Assembly (NCBI GenBank): GCA_001986395.2
Contig: MQVO02000005.1
Coordinates: 1,178,001 to 1,242,000, forward strand
From: Irpex lacteus
Taxonomy: Eukaryota > Basidiomycota > Agaricomycetes > Polyporales > Irpicaceae
Reading direction: 5' to 3'
Length of the DNA: 64,000 nucleotides
Shown: piece by piece, positions 1 to 12,482 of the stretch
How positions within the stretch are numbered: position 1 is the stretch's first letter
Layout of the letters: the number at the start of each line of letters is the position of its first letter
The notes under the pieces: generated by a model
The model's database searches: none
What the model was told of the DNA's origin: nothing
What the model saw: the letters and a program-made list of their open reading frames with translations, nothing else
Program-made: the position numbers and the translations under genes

Positions 1-3000
1 TAACAAGATCAACCTCCCTCATCAGCTGTGCGATCTCCTCTTCCTTCAACCCGGCCAACCCGATACGCTTCACAGCAACCGTCTGCCCAGTGTTCAAGTT
101 CAACGCACGATAAACGACGCCAAACTGTCCACGTCCGATGCAGTTACCCAGTTGCTACAACAAGGGCAACAATGTATCAGTGACCCACATTGAAACAATG
201 ATAAAAAGATAACTCACGAATTGAGTAGCAGGCTTGCCATCCTCTCGCACAATAAGCGTCTTCTTCACAGCACTCCCATCTCCCCTCATCAAATCACTCG
301 CGCTCGTCGGTCCCGAAGGCGTCCCAAGGTTAACCATACTCTCAAACCTCGACCGTCCAGGTTTAGACCCAGCATCGTCATACGAGTTTGGACGCGGTTT
401 CCTCCTCGAGCTAGCACCATCGATCTCACTCTGAAACCGTCCTCGCGGCTGCCGCGAACGTTCTTCACTCGAAGACGATGGTGCACCTGACGGAGCCTTT
501 GTAAGTTCAGGAGGGAAATGCACACCCTGCGGTTGTGGTGGCGTTGAATGTTCTGCCGATACAGTGCGCGGGAACGGCACTGGGGTCTCTCCAGAGGGAG
601 ACTCTTCACCCTCTGCTCGCGCGATGTACATCCCATTGCGATTTGCTGCGCCCGTCTTGGTGCTGCTTCTCCTCAACATGATCCTAGGGTTAGGAGAGAT
701 ACTGGTGTCAGGACTCGAATCTCTGCGAAGCAGAGCCTCCTTTGGTAAGAGGCCAGGAGTGTCAACGCTATGCCTCGCTCGGTGGGTCGGCCGTCTAGGG
801 AACTGCGGCAGCGACTCGATACTCTCGTTACCTCGAGATACACCGACGATCGCGAGCTTGCGTGGCGGTGATGCAGATAACCGGGATGGAGCTACAGAGA
901 CAGAAGATGTCGATGGCTCATCATCATCTCCGAGGGAGGAAATCGATTCCTTCTGTGTGGGACTGCCAGGACTAAAAGCGCTGATGAAGTCGTCTGGCCA
1001 CTTGCCCTTGCCGAGTTGCAGCTTGGGCCGTGGAGGAATGGGCACAGGAACTGCACGTTCAGGGGTTTTTGACCGCTTGTTGGCCTTGGCACTCGAACTG
1101 CCCTCTTCGCTCTCCTCGATGACCCGCGTCAGATCCACTACAGCAGTCTCACTAGGTCTGCGCTCCCGGCCGAATGAAGGTCGTGGTGGTTCTAAGGGAC
1201 GCTTGAGCTCCTCGGCAAGAAAACTAGTGATCGCCTTAGATTCAGTAGGACTGAGCGAAGGGTTCTCCGATGGCACGAAAGACGTAGCCTCAGTAGTCAT
1301 AGTCCGTAGTGTACCGAACTTGCTGTTCTGCGCATCACTGCTCCTCCGACTACGAACGTCCAACAGACTTGACATAGCTGTCGTGTCCGTCATCTGACTT
1401 GATGCCAGCGACTGCGCCAATGACTGTCGGGCAGGTGAAGGAGCGACAGAATCAGCGAACGACGCGCGGACGGAGTCGCCGATAGATGCACGGGTGGAGT
1501 CAGCGACGGACGTTCGCTCGATGCTAGGCCCCCGAGGACGCAGAGGTGAACGGGCAGGAGGCTTGGGTATTGAGAATACGTTGTCTGCCTCCACATCACC
1601 ATGTTTGCTGCCTGCCTCGCCAGCGGTCTTACTACCGTCAGAGTCAGAGTCACCTGGGCTTTCAGAGCGTAATGGAGGTAATGAAGGGCCAGAGGGGCTT
1701 ATACGTTTTCGACCATTCGGGGAAGAGGCAGATATAGGAGAGACGGATCGCTGGAGGGACAGGTTGGGTGTTGACGCAGCTGCTCGTGAGAGGGTGCCTG
1801 TACCATACGGATTGTTGCCTGATCTCTGAAGTTGACCGCCTTGGATGACCTTGCCCTTGGTAGCAGGGAACTCGTTGACACGGAGCAAAGCGATAATACA
1901 CTTGGCCACCCGCGCCATCGAGTCGGGCGTGCTCTCGATGAGATCGTCCCGATGAAAGAGCTCCTCGCGCGGTACTCCCACTTGCGAGCACGCCGCCAGG
2001 AACTTCATGACATTCGACGTACGCACGAAGCCGTCTTCCCGTTTGTCGACTCTCGGGATGTGTCCAGGCTCCAATTTGTTAACGAGTCTGTATTGGTAGT
2101 AATGGTATCAATCAGCAACGTTCATCCAGCGTCCCGTGGCCGACTTGGCTGCGCATAACAAGTCCAGCGTCCCCGGGATATCGTAAATGGAACACGCACT
2201 GGCATAAGACATATCCGTCTCTCAGAGCCTCGCCGAAATGCCTGCGCTCTCGTTCCTCGCCTCCTCCACCCAGCCCACTCAAACCGGAACCAGCACTGCC
2301 AGCACCAGCACCAACAGACAGCTGCGTAGCACTGGCCATAAAAGACGAGCCGCTCTTACCCCATACCCTCTCCAATCTCGCCAGCGACCTCAGTCTTACT
2401 TCGACCTCATCGTATACCAGGGGATCCAAGCCGGATTGCGCTGGAGGTTTGAGCATCTCTTTGATCAGGAGCGACGAAGCAGTCCGCACGAGTTCACGTT
2501 GTTCAGAGGTCGCCGTCGTGGCAAGCGAGACGGTGGATGCGTTGATGGAGCGTATCTGAGAAAGGTTAGGTGACAAGCTGCGTTGCGTAGGTGATATTGC
2601 CCGCGGTCGGATAGGTGTAGATGGTGAAGCTGCACGCCCAGGCGTCGGTGAAGATGAAAAGTTAACTCTTTGGTTATCCGATGAGCGTCGTATTGGAGTG
2701 GAAGGGGCTGGTGGGGAGGAAGATAAGGGGAGATGGGAAGTGGATGCTGACGGATGGGCTCGGTGGGTCGGAGTCCGAGAAGACGATCGTGCTTGTGAAG
2801 GGCTGAGGGGACGTGCTGCTGTGGGAGATGCCGGCGGAGTTGTCAAGGGAAGGTGAGTAGCACTTGCCGCAGCTCTCCTCGATGCTGTCTGCGCAAGGTG
2901 TCCGCTCCGAGGCGAGGGCGACGGTGGCGAAAGATCTGGCGAGCGAGCACCTCCACGCGTCCTCCTCGTTGGCGTCTCCGGCCTGGTCGAGTCCAACGAC

Positions 3001-3848
3001 GCACGCTCTCTCGAGGGACCAGCGACGGCGGGTGGGGGTAGTGATGACCGACCTCTTCCTGTCTTCTGGTCAGCTCCTAAGGGGCTTGCAGGCGATCTGG
3101 CATCTTTCTTCGGCACAAGTGGGACGGGCCCGCTTATGTCTTTCGTGGAGATGGTAAGCTCGCGGGCGTTTACCTTCCTGGCACGAGGCGGAGACACTAG
3201 CGCAGTGACGTTAGAGGATGACGCCGCCGGTAGCGCAAAGGGTTGTGAGTACGGCGATGGAAAGGGCTGCGTATGCAGATGAAGTGTCGGGGAGGACATG
3301 GAGGCTTGACGAAGGGACGGCGTCTGAAAGCTCGTGTATCCCGCCTCGCGAACTTTTCCCTTGTCCCTATCTCGCTCGACCTTTGCACCTGCTTCATTTC
3401 GGACACCTGCCTCAGAAGCATGTCCAGATGATGAGGCGTTATTGATTTCTTTGCCACCGGGCCTTCGAAAAGAAACCTTAGATAACATGCTCGATTTGGA
3501 TCGCTCTTTCGCTGCCATGGGCTCGTCCGAAGCCTTCTCCTTACCCTTTCCCGGGCTCGCAGGTGTGATTGTTCCCGTCTCATCTAGAGACTGTCTGCCC
3601 CTCGACTTGCCTGTGGTCCGCAGGGTCTGCTCTAATGAGGTGCGAAGCCGGCTGAAGGTCGTCGACGGTCTACTGTCGATTGGCGGGGATGAATGGGGGT
3701 GCGAAGACGACGGCTGGAACCGAGATGAGGAAGCCGCTGCCGTGCGAGAGGTGGACGGGTCTGCGTTCATAGATGGAGCCATGTGAAACCGATCGGGGAC
3801 GTGGACGTTATTCAGCTTGGATGGTGAAGGGAGCACGGCGGCTGCCAT
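1..3848 (-). CDS. CH domain-protein kinase fusion, Cdc7/SepH/Cdc15-like (3' end cut by window)
   Basis: Minus-strand gene; coding exons 2200-3848, 218-2087 and 1-154, so it runs off the left edge. The first ~440 residues are low-complexity and rich in Ser and Pro. A calponin-homology domain follows (about residues 485-640); its core FGEALRDGYVLCQ joins LVNKLEPGH across the 112-nt intron 2088-2199. After another ~530 disordered residues, the kinase domain starts at residue 1174 with the Gly-loop GRGQFGVVYRAL and the VAVKRI lysine, and is cut after 51 residues. The Gly-loop region resembles the septation-initiation kinases (S. pombe Cdc7, Aspergillus SepH, yeast Cdc15) of the STE11-like group, which act at the spindle pole and control septum formation. 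The catalytic loop lies outside the window, so activity cannot be judged. The start is the first ATG of the open frame. Confidence 0.88.
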
Positions 3849-4980
3849 TAGGAAATCTATTCCGAAACGAACGTGACGTCGAGAATATCAATCTGCAAGG
3901 ATGGGTCAACGGGTCAGAGACCGAAGATGATGGTGTGGATTGGCGGACATGATGATAGTTGATGGAGGGGCAGCGAGAACGAATCGAAATACAGTACTCA
4001 CCCGCGCTACAGAACGGGCTACGACCCGTTTCATGGACCGAAGCAAGTCCGACAGTGCTGTAAGGAAGGTCGATGGGTGCAGTTAGCAAGACATAGAGGG
4101 GCTAGGAATGAACGTGATCAACGAAGAAGTGGGAGAGAAAGCAGAGAGGGCAGAGCAAAGTCTGAAGCAGCCGTTCTCGGATGAAGGTGCAGGAGGCAAC
4201 CACGTACCACGGTTCTGGTCATCCAAATCGCCCTGACGCCCTCGAGATAGCGGCTTCGTTCTCAGCCGCGGCAGCTAGGTAGGATTAAACGTCAGGTTGG
4301 GAAAAGAAAGAAGAAAACGCGAGGGGGCGTGGTGAAGGGAGGAAGGAGAGATGGGTGGCAGGAGGCGCGAACCACGCCGGCTGATTTACGGGCGCTCGAC
4401 TGTACTTGCACTAATACACCACCGTCGAAGGCAGCTAGCTCGACGAATCAAGGGCCATGTGTAGCCGAATCACAGCGAACAGTCGGTCTCAGTAACTTCA
4501 ATAACAACGCAAAGAATATGTACATTGCACAACACTACAGTCGCCCACAAACAGTGTTAGCAGAGGAGACGGCGGGGCAACACTCAGCTCTCGATTGGAC
4601 TGTGCTCGACATTGCTACAAAGCCCGGCCACGAGCTCGCGCACATTTCCCATCAGATTCCTCGAAAAAAGCTCGATGACAACACTGGCAGTGATGCACCA
4701 GCTCGGGAGATCAGCGAATTCCTAGATATGGGCATTCAGTGCGGTGGGAACGAAGCGCAGGCATCGAAAATTCCGATTCTGACAGAAGCCAGCATGAGCC
4801 TTGCACGCACTGCGGGGTAAATACCCACACCGAGCATGTGCACGCCCTCCTACAGAGATCTGTGCGAAGCGAAGCACATTCCATGACAAAAGGCTGAACA
4901 AGGAACGAGGCTCCACTCTCATCGCAGAGGGGCTGTTCCTCGTTCATTGTCGAGGTCATACAGACTTTCAGAGCACGGAT

Positions 4981-5028
4981 GCGGTGGCCACTCGCGCTGA
5001 AGCCGACTTCAGCTAGGGTCGCCACCGC
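4981..5028. repeat. Imperfect palindrome, 22-bp arms with a 4-nt loop
   Basis: The left arm (from gcggtggc to gctgaag) and right arm (from cttcagc to gccaccgc) are reverse complements at 18 of 22 positions, separated by ccga. Mismatches sit in the middle of the arms, so outer and inner stems are both perfect. It lies in a non-coding stretch and could fold in RNA or be a remnant of a mobile element. No function is assigned. Confidence 0.7.
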
Positions 5029-6258
5029 GTCACAGGTCCGATGAATGCAAAGACGGATGGGATCAGTTGTTTGCAAGTGCCGTCTCTTGCCGCTGATGAT
5101 AGACTATCTATGGCAGGGTCATCAGATAAGACCTCGGACAGTGGCGTATAACAGTAGGACATACCAATAGTTTCATGTCAATGAGCAATACCGCAATACG
5201 AGGCGAGCTTGCGCAATCTTCGGTTCTGGTGGCCAGGTCGAGAGTCTCTGAAGCATCTGATATACTGATCATTAAGTATGCCAGATAATCATTGTATAAC
5301 ATACCCCTCTATATGACAATGTATATCACATCCGCAACCACGTTGCGATAGATTCGAAGCTTGAAGCATGCGGCGGGTTTGTACCGCATCTCCCAGCTTT
5401 TCAATTATGAGCAGGCAGTGTAAAACCACTGCCACTAATTTAGATAATCAACTTGGCAATAATGGAGTATTACGAGCGGCGTAACACCCATCAGCCTGGC
5501 CAACCTTAGGAAGATTAGCTTGCCCCTCTTCCGATCGAGGCTGGACAGGAGTGATATATACCAAACCTTGAAATAGCAGGTGGCATCTGAGCCACCATCG
5601 GCTCATAGCGCGTACCTCGACTGCCGAGACGAATCAAGAAATTGGCTGTCCCTTAGACTGCAACTTCTGTGCCCTGTCTGAAAGCACATGAAGGCTCGCC
5701 AACATGTATATGATCGACCGATTGAATTTGACCAGCGCAGGTTGAATGTAGCACGGTTCATCGGGAGAAGCTTGCACACGACCTCGCTGCCATGACAAAC
5801 TTCAAGCCGCACGTCTGCCAAGCGATATGGCGAACGCGACCTAGACACTACCGGTACTGCGTAAATATAGAGGACGAGTCTTATCAGTCAATGCATGAGA
5901 CGAAACACGTAAATTACTCAGCTTACGCACTCTAGTCAGTTAGCACACACACGGCAAGGTGTGAACAACCTCGAGAAGGAAATGTGCATTCATCTATGTT
6001 TGCCAAGAGAACTGTCAGGGGTCTGCCATCAAGATATCCAGTCTCCTGGCGTCGTGGCCGATATGAGAACACGATGCAGACCAACGGGCCGCTGGAGGCT
6101 CCATTCGACTCGACGACATCTCAGCGCGCAAACAACGCCCTGAGATTGTATTGAGGTCAGCTATGACGAGGTGTACATGATCGTCGTCGAGGTCCGTTGT
6201 TGCAGCAGCATCTGACGCCTCATGTGAATAGATTTAGCTCACTGTGTATGATGACATA

Positions 6259-6548
6259 GGCGATGTGACAGAGTACGTACCTCCTCGCCTAGATAGTGTA
6301 CCCACGTCGGGCAGAGGCCGACGCAGCGTTACATAGACTTGTGTTCGAGAAAGAAGGTGTGCCACGAGTACCACGCCACGTTTGTCGTTGTGACTTATCT
6401 GGGACGTGTTGGGCCGGCGGAGGACTGTCGAAGAAGTATGATTCGGATCAGAGAGCGGAGTTGGCTCGAGGCGATAAGCACAGGAGCTGTGATCGAGTGC
6501 TTTGGGCTAGTGGTCCGTGGTGCCGAGACTGGACGCGTCGTGTCATGA
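6259..6548 (+). CDS. Possible terminal exons of an unrecognised small gene
   Basis: A frame reading DIGDVTEY ends at a possible GT donor near 6275. After an acceptor near 6313 it could continue RPTQRYIDLC, through FVVVTYLGRV and IRERSWLEAISTGAVIEC, to a TGA at 6546-6548. The residue composition is unusually protein-like for this gap, and a preceding fragment YDEVYMIVVE near 6160 may belong. No start codon, complete exon chain or family could be fixed. This is a guess from coding appearance only; it may be a decayed gene. Confidence 0.25.
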
Positions 6549-8130
6549 GACACGATCACGTTAGCGTGTCAAACGCGCATTTGGTACGCCATTGAATCTT
6601 TGCAATGTCGACAACGCGATTTCGGTGATACTCTATGCACAGATAAGGCGCACATTTATGGGTTTGTGCATTTATCAATACAAATGATACAGTAAGCAAT
6701 GAACTGCGGACGTACGATGAATAGATGTATCCGTCGGCGCCATAACTGGGAAGGTTGCTGAAGTGCCATGGTAATGCGACTGAATGATTTCGGTGATACT
6801 ATGCCCCTCAGGCTACTGAGCGACTTACGGACTGATTATCAGCGAATCCGGCCGCGATCCTCAGCTGCTTCGATGCATTTGAGATAGTGGCGGCGGTAGA
6901 AGCAGAGGAGAAAGCAACATTGCGGCAGTGATAGATCGAAGTCGCTGGTATTGTCGGGGAGAAGCCAGCGCGTGAGTGTACGTGTGACAGATATAATGAG
7001 TTGTATGACATACCGTTTTCATACCGTGATATAGTTCCATCAGACTGACTAAATTCGAACTCTCACATATATCGGATGCGGCTCCTCTAGTTCTTCCGGA
7101 GGCACGAGCTTGCACTTCTATTCCAAGGCACCACAGACGAGTATAAATGAGTGAGAACGACTATTCAGTGGATGAAGACCTTCGACTGCGGCACAATCCC
7201 TTCTAACTTCCAGATGCCCTGGAGGCACCTGAAGCTGAGAAGATATCTAGGAAAAGATTGAGTAAGGCTTTTAGTTACACTTAGGTTTGAGGAAACATGG
7301 AAAGGAACCTACGTGAACGTGGTTGAGAACTGCCTATTCGTGTGCGTGCGAACTTCAGCAAGGATCTTCACAAGTTTACGACACTCCTGTGCGTAAGTAT
7401 GTGCGGACGGAGTGGAGCGACATAGAATTAGACTATTCAAGCACTAGGAGTTGCGTATGCTCCTTACCTCTGGATCATCTGAAGGTAAGATTCACCTCCA
7501 CAATATGCATGCGGGGTAAAGCTTAATCATAACAGCTGGTGCCGTAGGTTTTCTATGGAGCATTCGTGGAAAGCTGACGGCTTAAAACGAGTATCATATG
7601 CTCCGTTGTTCCTGAGATACGCATTCACCATCCTTACAGCATCTAATGTCACCGATGTAAACAGGTGGGAATACAGAAGTGCACGTACCGATTCAACGCG
7701 TTGCTTAATTATTCGTGTGTACAACGCGGCTGTACGCGTATACGGTCGAGCGTATATACCAAACTAGTCTTGAAAGCCGCAGCAGCTCACTCTTCTGAGA
7801 GATACTTCGCGGTCCAGTTTTTCGTTATACATTGACTATATTGTGTTAACAGTTGCGACCAGTGAGACCTGTATATATGCGGAGTTACCGATATAATCAG
7901 TCTGTTAAGGATGAACAGTATTTTCCTACCTTGCGAGTACTCACAAACATAGATCATTACTTCTCGGAAATAGCCTGCAGATTGATCGTAGAAACTTGAA
8001 AGTCTCGTAAAATGCACAGTGGCAGTTGGAGAGCAATAAACAAGCCACTGGGCTAAGCGCACGGGCTACCAATCCAAATTGGGCAGTCTCCGCAAATTAA
8101 CTTTCCCACGCAGGTTTATCCATCGCTATC

Positions 8131-11100
8131 ATGTCGACGCGGACGCTTCGCAAGACCAGGCAGAGCTCGTCGTCCCAGGCCGTTTCAGAGAAAGAAAATG
8201 CGGTGAAGTTGAATGGCGTGTCGCGGTCGAAGGCGGCGAGCAAGTCGTCGCAGGTGTGTGTTTCGTGTCGGCAGTCCGACGACGGATCGCCGATGATTCA
8301 TTGTTCAGAGTGTAAGGAATGGTGCGTTACATACTTCAATTCTACTTAGGAGGACCTGACTGATGGTCTTCGTTCTGTGGACAGGTATCACTTTAAGTGT
8401 CTGCAGCTCGACAGCAGAGAGGCAGAGGATATTCGTAAGTAGTCGTAACCTTTTCATCCAGGTCGTGTGCTGATGACGTTCTTAGAGTTGTATGTCTGTG
8501 CGCCTTGCACAGAGAAGACAGGGTTGCGCACCGTTAGTGAGTATTGTTTCTTTGCAGTGCTGACCTTTGTTCGTACGAGTGTGGCCCCTGTCTTCATGTA
8601 CATTCGCCAATGTCATGTTATAAGCTTCGTAAGCCGGCGTGTGGCCTATGCCCATTGTGTTCATCTGCCTGGACTCCAGTAGTAGAGCAGCATCCTATTC
8701 TCCTTCATTACCGTGTTCCCCAGTGAGTTTGCGTCGAGAGTACCTCAGAGATCATCTCAGTCGCCGCGGAACGATGCTGTTGCTGCTTGTTGAGGGTGTT
8801 CAGACAACTTCAAATCTGGCATACTTTTGTGATATCATAAGCCGCTGCTGTCGACCCTGTCCAAAGGACGGCAGGTCAGACAGCGGTGGCTATCATGCAG
8901 ATGACATGGGGCCACACCTACCTTCTACACGATTGCTACCACAGATGCTGACCGACCTTGTTTGTAGTGGAATGGGAAGGCCCTGAAGCTGTCGAGGAGC
9001 TCAGCAATGGGCACATCAATCCTGTACTGCTCATCAATCCTGTAACTACGAAGGTTATCGCAACTCACGAAGAACCGGACGAGTCGTCGGACGATGGTAG
9101 TGAGGACGAGTATGTGGAGGAGTCCGGGAGAAAGAAGGGCAAGGTATGTGCTAACATTACTATATTTGCAAGATATAACTCAACAATGGACGCTAGCGGC
9201 GAGCCCATCCCCCGTCCAGCGATTCTGAAGATGTGTCAGACAGTGGCCGCAAGCCAAAGAGCACTGCGAAGAATCCTCGACGACCGAGTGCATTGACTAT
9301 CAAGACTGTGCGACGCTCGACCTCTGGTTCACCGGGACCCAATAGCCCCGCCTTGAAGCGCAGAAAGTCGACCGTATCCCACGAACCAAGCTCCAAGCGC
9401 AAACGGTCAGAGTCCCTTGCTACACCCGGCGCAGGCGCGGACGCCGCTCGGAAGTACTGTTCAACGAAGTTGCAAGAGATCTTTGTTGACATCTTCCTCA
9501 ACTACCCGGTTCTTGAAGAACCGAGTGAAGACCAAGATGAACTCGTAGTCATGAAGAAGAGGGAGGATCTCACGCCCGAAGAGAAGGAGAAACTCGAGGA
9601 GAAGGGTCGGAGGTTTGCCACAGAGCTGGAGGAGTGTGTGTTTGATACATACTCTGAACCAGACCCGAAGACCGGGCATCATATTGTCGGGATGAAATAT
9701 AAGTACGTGAAGCATGACAGCACACATGCATATATGCTGATAAAATGCCACATATAGGGAGCGTTTCCGAATGCTGACGTTCAATTTGAGCAAGTCTGAC
9801 CGTGTCATGTTGCACCAGCGGATAGCAGCGTTACATATCACACCGAAAGAGCTGTCTACCATGTCGTCTACTGATCTGGCAGACGAGGAAACTAAGAAAT
9901 CAATAAAGCAAGCTGAGAAGGAGGCTCTTGCTCAGACTATCCTCAAGAAGACCTCGCTGCCGACCGCCAAGATGACCCACAAGGGTATGCAGGACATCGA
10001 AGACGATAATGGTGCTCTATCGCGCGAGCGTCAGAGGGAACGTGAGGAAGAAGAAGAGCAGCGGATAGAACGTGAACGGCTCGAACGTGTCAGATTGCAG
10101 GCGCAGAGAGCAGCAGCACAAGGTTCTATGCCGCCTGAGTCGCCCACTACGCCTAGCATGGCTAGCTGGGGTGCCCCGCCTCCAGTCCCATTGCATGCGC
10201 TCGACGGCAGCAGTATCAGCCCATCCTCGAGCAGGCCGTCATTGAACCCATTGTTCATTCACACGTCTTCTGACATGGTCACATCTCCGATCGAGCAAGA
10301 GCTCAACCTGGCAGACCTAATCAATATCGACGACGAACCTGGCCAGGAACTGTCGATCTCTCTTGCGGATCCTGCGATCCCTCCTATCTCGGAAAGCGCA
10401 CCGACTCAGCCAGACTCAGCCGGAGGCGATCAAACTACCAATGCCTCGCAGAGTCCTACTCCTGTGTCTGCCACAGGAATATCTCCATTCGCTTCCAGGT
10501 CATCTCATCCAGACTTCACACCTCGCCCATCGTTCGACCTCAATGCTATCTGGTCAAACTCTTCGGAATCCGTTCCATCTACTACGCAGAATGACAATAC
10601 GGACACAATTATGGAAGAAGGCCCTGCGCAGCCGGAACGGGCTGGTTCCCCAGTGCCTGCGGAGAGTGGCGGCGCAGGAACTAATGACCAGGACTTCGAT
10701 ATGTTCCTCCAAGGGGACGGAGAACCGGCAGACGAAGGAGAGGATATGGAAGAATCTACACCCCAGCCCCCTACGCCAGAAGACATTCAAGCCGCATTTG
10801 AGGCTGCTCCTCGTGTGTGGTCAGGCAAGGTACGTCAAACTATATCATATGAGACAATAATTACAGCGCCTAACGATGGATACAGATTGGTATGCCTCTG
10901 GACTCCGGCCTCCCTCAGGAGGTATCCGTTTCGGCACGCCAGATAGGTGGAAGAACCCTCGGTGGAGACTCGTTGCTATGGCGGACGCTGTTCCCAACTG
11001 ACCACCTGCGAATCGATGGGAGAGTCCCTGTGGACAAGTCTGCAGAGTTCTTGACGCAGATACGACTCAATCCTCACAAAGAGCTCATCGCCGCGGCATT

Positions 11101-12136
11101 TGCCCCCGACTCGCAAGAAAGCTCTGAGAGCTTCGCTACCTTGTCCAAGTTTTTGATCTCAAAGAAGTATGTTTTATCCAATAAACTCGAAATCTTATTT
11201 GTACTGAACTGACATTCGTTCTTTAGCCGACATGGCCTAGTGTTCCCTTGGGGCAATAGGCCCAAGGAGCACCATCCGGGACGTGAGCTGTACATCGTAC
11301 CGCTTAAGTCCTCGGACCCCCTCCCCGAGTTCATTGAGCTGCTCGACGGATTGAAGCTGCCTCAGACTCGGAATACCGATTATATGATCGGCATCTGGAT
11401 ACTCAACAAAGGCAAACTGGCCCCTCCACCCGGCATGACTATGCCGCCTGTGCCACCTCCCTCTTCCATCTCTCCTCCCGCGGCATCCGTACCTCCCGTC
11501 CCACAACCTACTGATGGTTCTGTACCCGCGCCACCATCCGGACCTCCTGCTATCCTCGCCTCCCTACCCCCCTCCTTAGTCCCCCCTGGAGGCCAACTCC
11601 CGCCCAACGTCTCTGCCGAAGCTCTGGCAGCTGAAGTAGCATCCTTGACACCCGATCAAATCCAGCTTATGTTGCAAGCACTCGCCACCAGTGGACAACA
11701 GCCACCATCCACCATGCTCGCGCCTCCCCCTGTCCCCCCTGCGCCACAACCGTGGATGGCAGGTCCTTCACCTTCGCCTTACCCTCCATATGGTCCTCCC
11801 CCTCCTGGAATACCTCCTCTACCATATGCACAACCTCCACCGCCTCTCTCACCACCCCAAGGCTATGGCTTCAGTCCCGATAGGCCACCCTACCCTCCTC
11901 ACCAGAGCGGTGGTGGACCTCCGTATGATTCGTACAGCCGTGGTGGCGACCGCGGCGGGTACCGAGGTAGGAATAATCGTAATAAAGACCGGGATCGCGG
12001 AGGAGGAGGTCAAGACCGACCGCGGGATTCTGGTTGGCGAGGACGAGGACGCGGTCGTGGACGAGGCGGCGGCGGCGGTGGTGGAGGTGGAGACCGAGGG
12101 AAGCAATGGAATGGTCCTCCACCCCAGCAGTGGTGA
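8131..12136 (+). CDS. BYE1: Bye1-like transcription elongation regulator (PHD, TFIIS-M, SPOC)
   Basis: Exons 8131-8321, 8385-8434, 8486-8536, 8968-9143, 9197-9702, 9758-10829, 10886-11166 and 11227-12136 give 1078 residues in one frame. Domains in order: a PHD finger (about 43-95; CVSC, HCSECKEWYH, YVCAPC), an acidic linker, a TFIIS central domain (about 235-400), a coiled Arg/Glu region, a long disordered stretch, a SPOC domain (about 676-835, containing HGLVFPWGNRPKEH), then a proline-rich tail ending in RG/RGG repeats. This order is that of yeast Bye1 and animal DIDO1/PHF3, which bind RNA polymerase II and H3K4-methylated chromatin to modulate elongation. The RGG tail suggests RNA binding (inference). 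Intron 3 (8537-8967, 431 nt) is far longer than the others, so an extra exon there is possible. It converges on MVP1. Confidence 0.92.
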
Positions 12137-12482
12137 AATGATTCGATGTCCGATGTTAGATGCTGAATTATGAAGTTAAAATGTACGATTATGCTGGTGT
12201 TCGCTCTGACGTGGATGTGCTCAACCACTTAGTACTTGCTGCTAGTCGTATCTTAGTCTCAATGTAGTTGCTTTTCTCTGAAGAAGTCAATCGCCATGTG
12301 GCATCTGTGACCGAGGTATCACACGCGGCTGGAGTGGAAGGAGGTACACCCACAGGCAGTATAGCATCTCCTTAGCAAATAAATCATCCGTTAGAAAGTC
12401 GTTACAAAAAGAGCAAATGGTATCCAATTATGCATGCAACATTTCGTACATACTCGTCCGCAAAGTCCTCATCAGCAACCCC
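12137..12482. other. Convergent intergenic region, BYE1/MVP1 3' ends
   Basis: 346 bp between two stop codons facing each other. It should hold both 3' untranslated ends; no further gene or strong terminator motif is seen. Confidence 0.6.

Larger units (their letters stand above)
3849..8130. other. 4.3-kb stretch without a convincing gene
   Basis: About 3849-4300 is the 5' leader and promoter of the kinase gene. Beyond that the frames are short and share no family motif. Two items are listed separately: a 22-bp-arm hairpin at 4981-5028 and a possible coding exon at 6259-6548. The 18-bp phrase around gatttcggtgatact occurs twice (near 6620 and 6787). On the minus strand, a phrase reading LPSYGADGYIYS near 6720-6770 is protein-like but cannot be joined to a gene. 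No transposase or reverse-transcriptase motif is visible. Confidence 0.5.

Noticed and set aside
564..1397. 277-codon plus-strand open frame
   Set aside because: It lies antisense within the CH-kinase gene, whose own frame, domains and splice sites are clear; the open frame is a by-product of that gene's codon use.
4329..4820. 163-codon plus-strand frame as a gene
   Set aside because: Composition is not protein-like, there is no motif and it begins inside the divergent promoter of the kinase gene.
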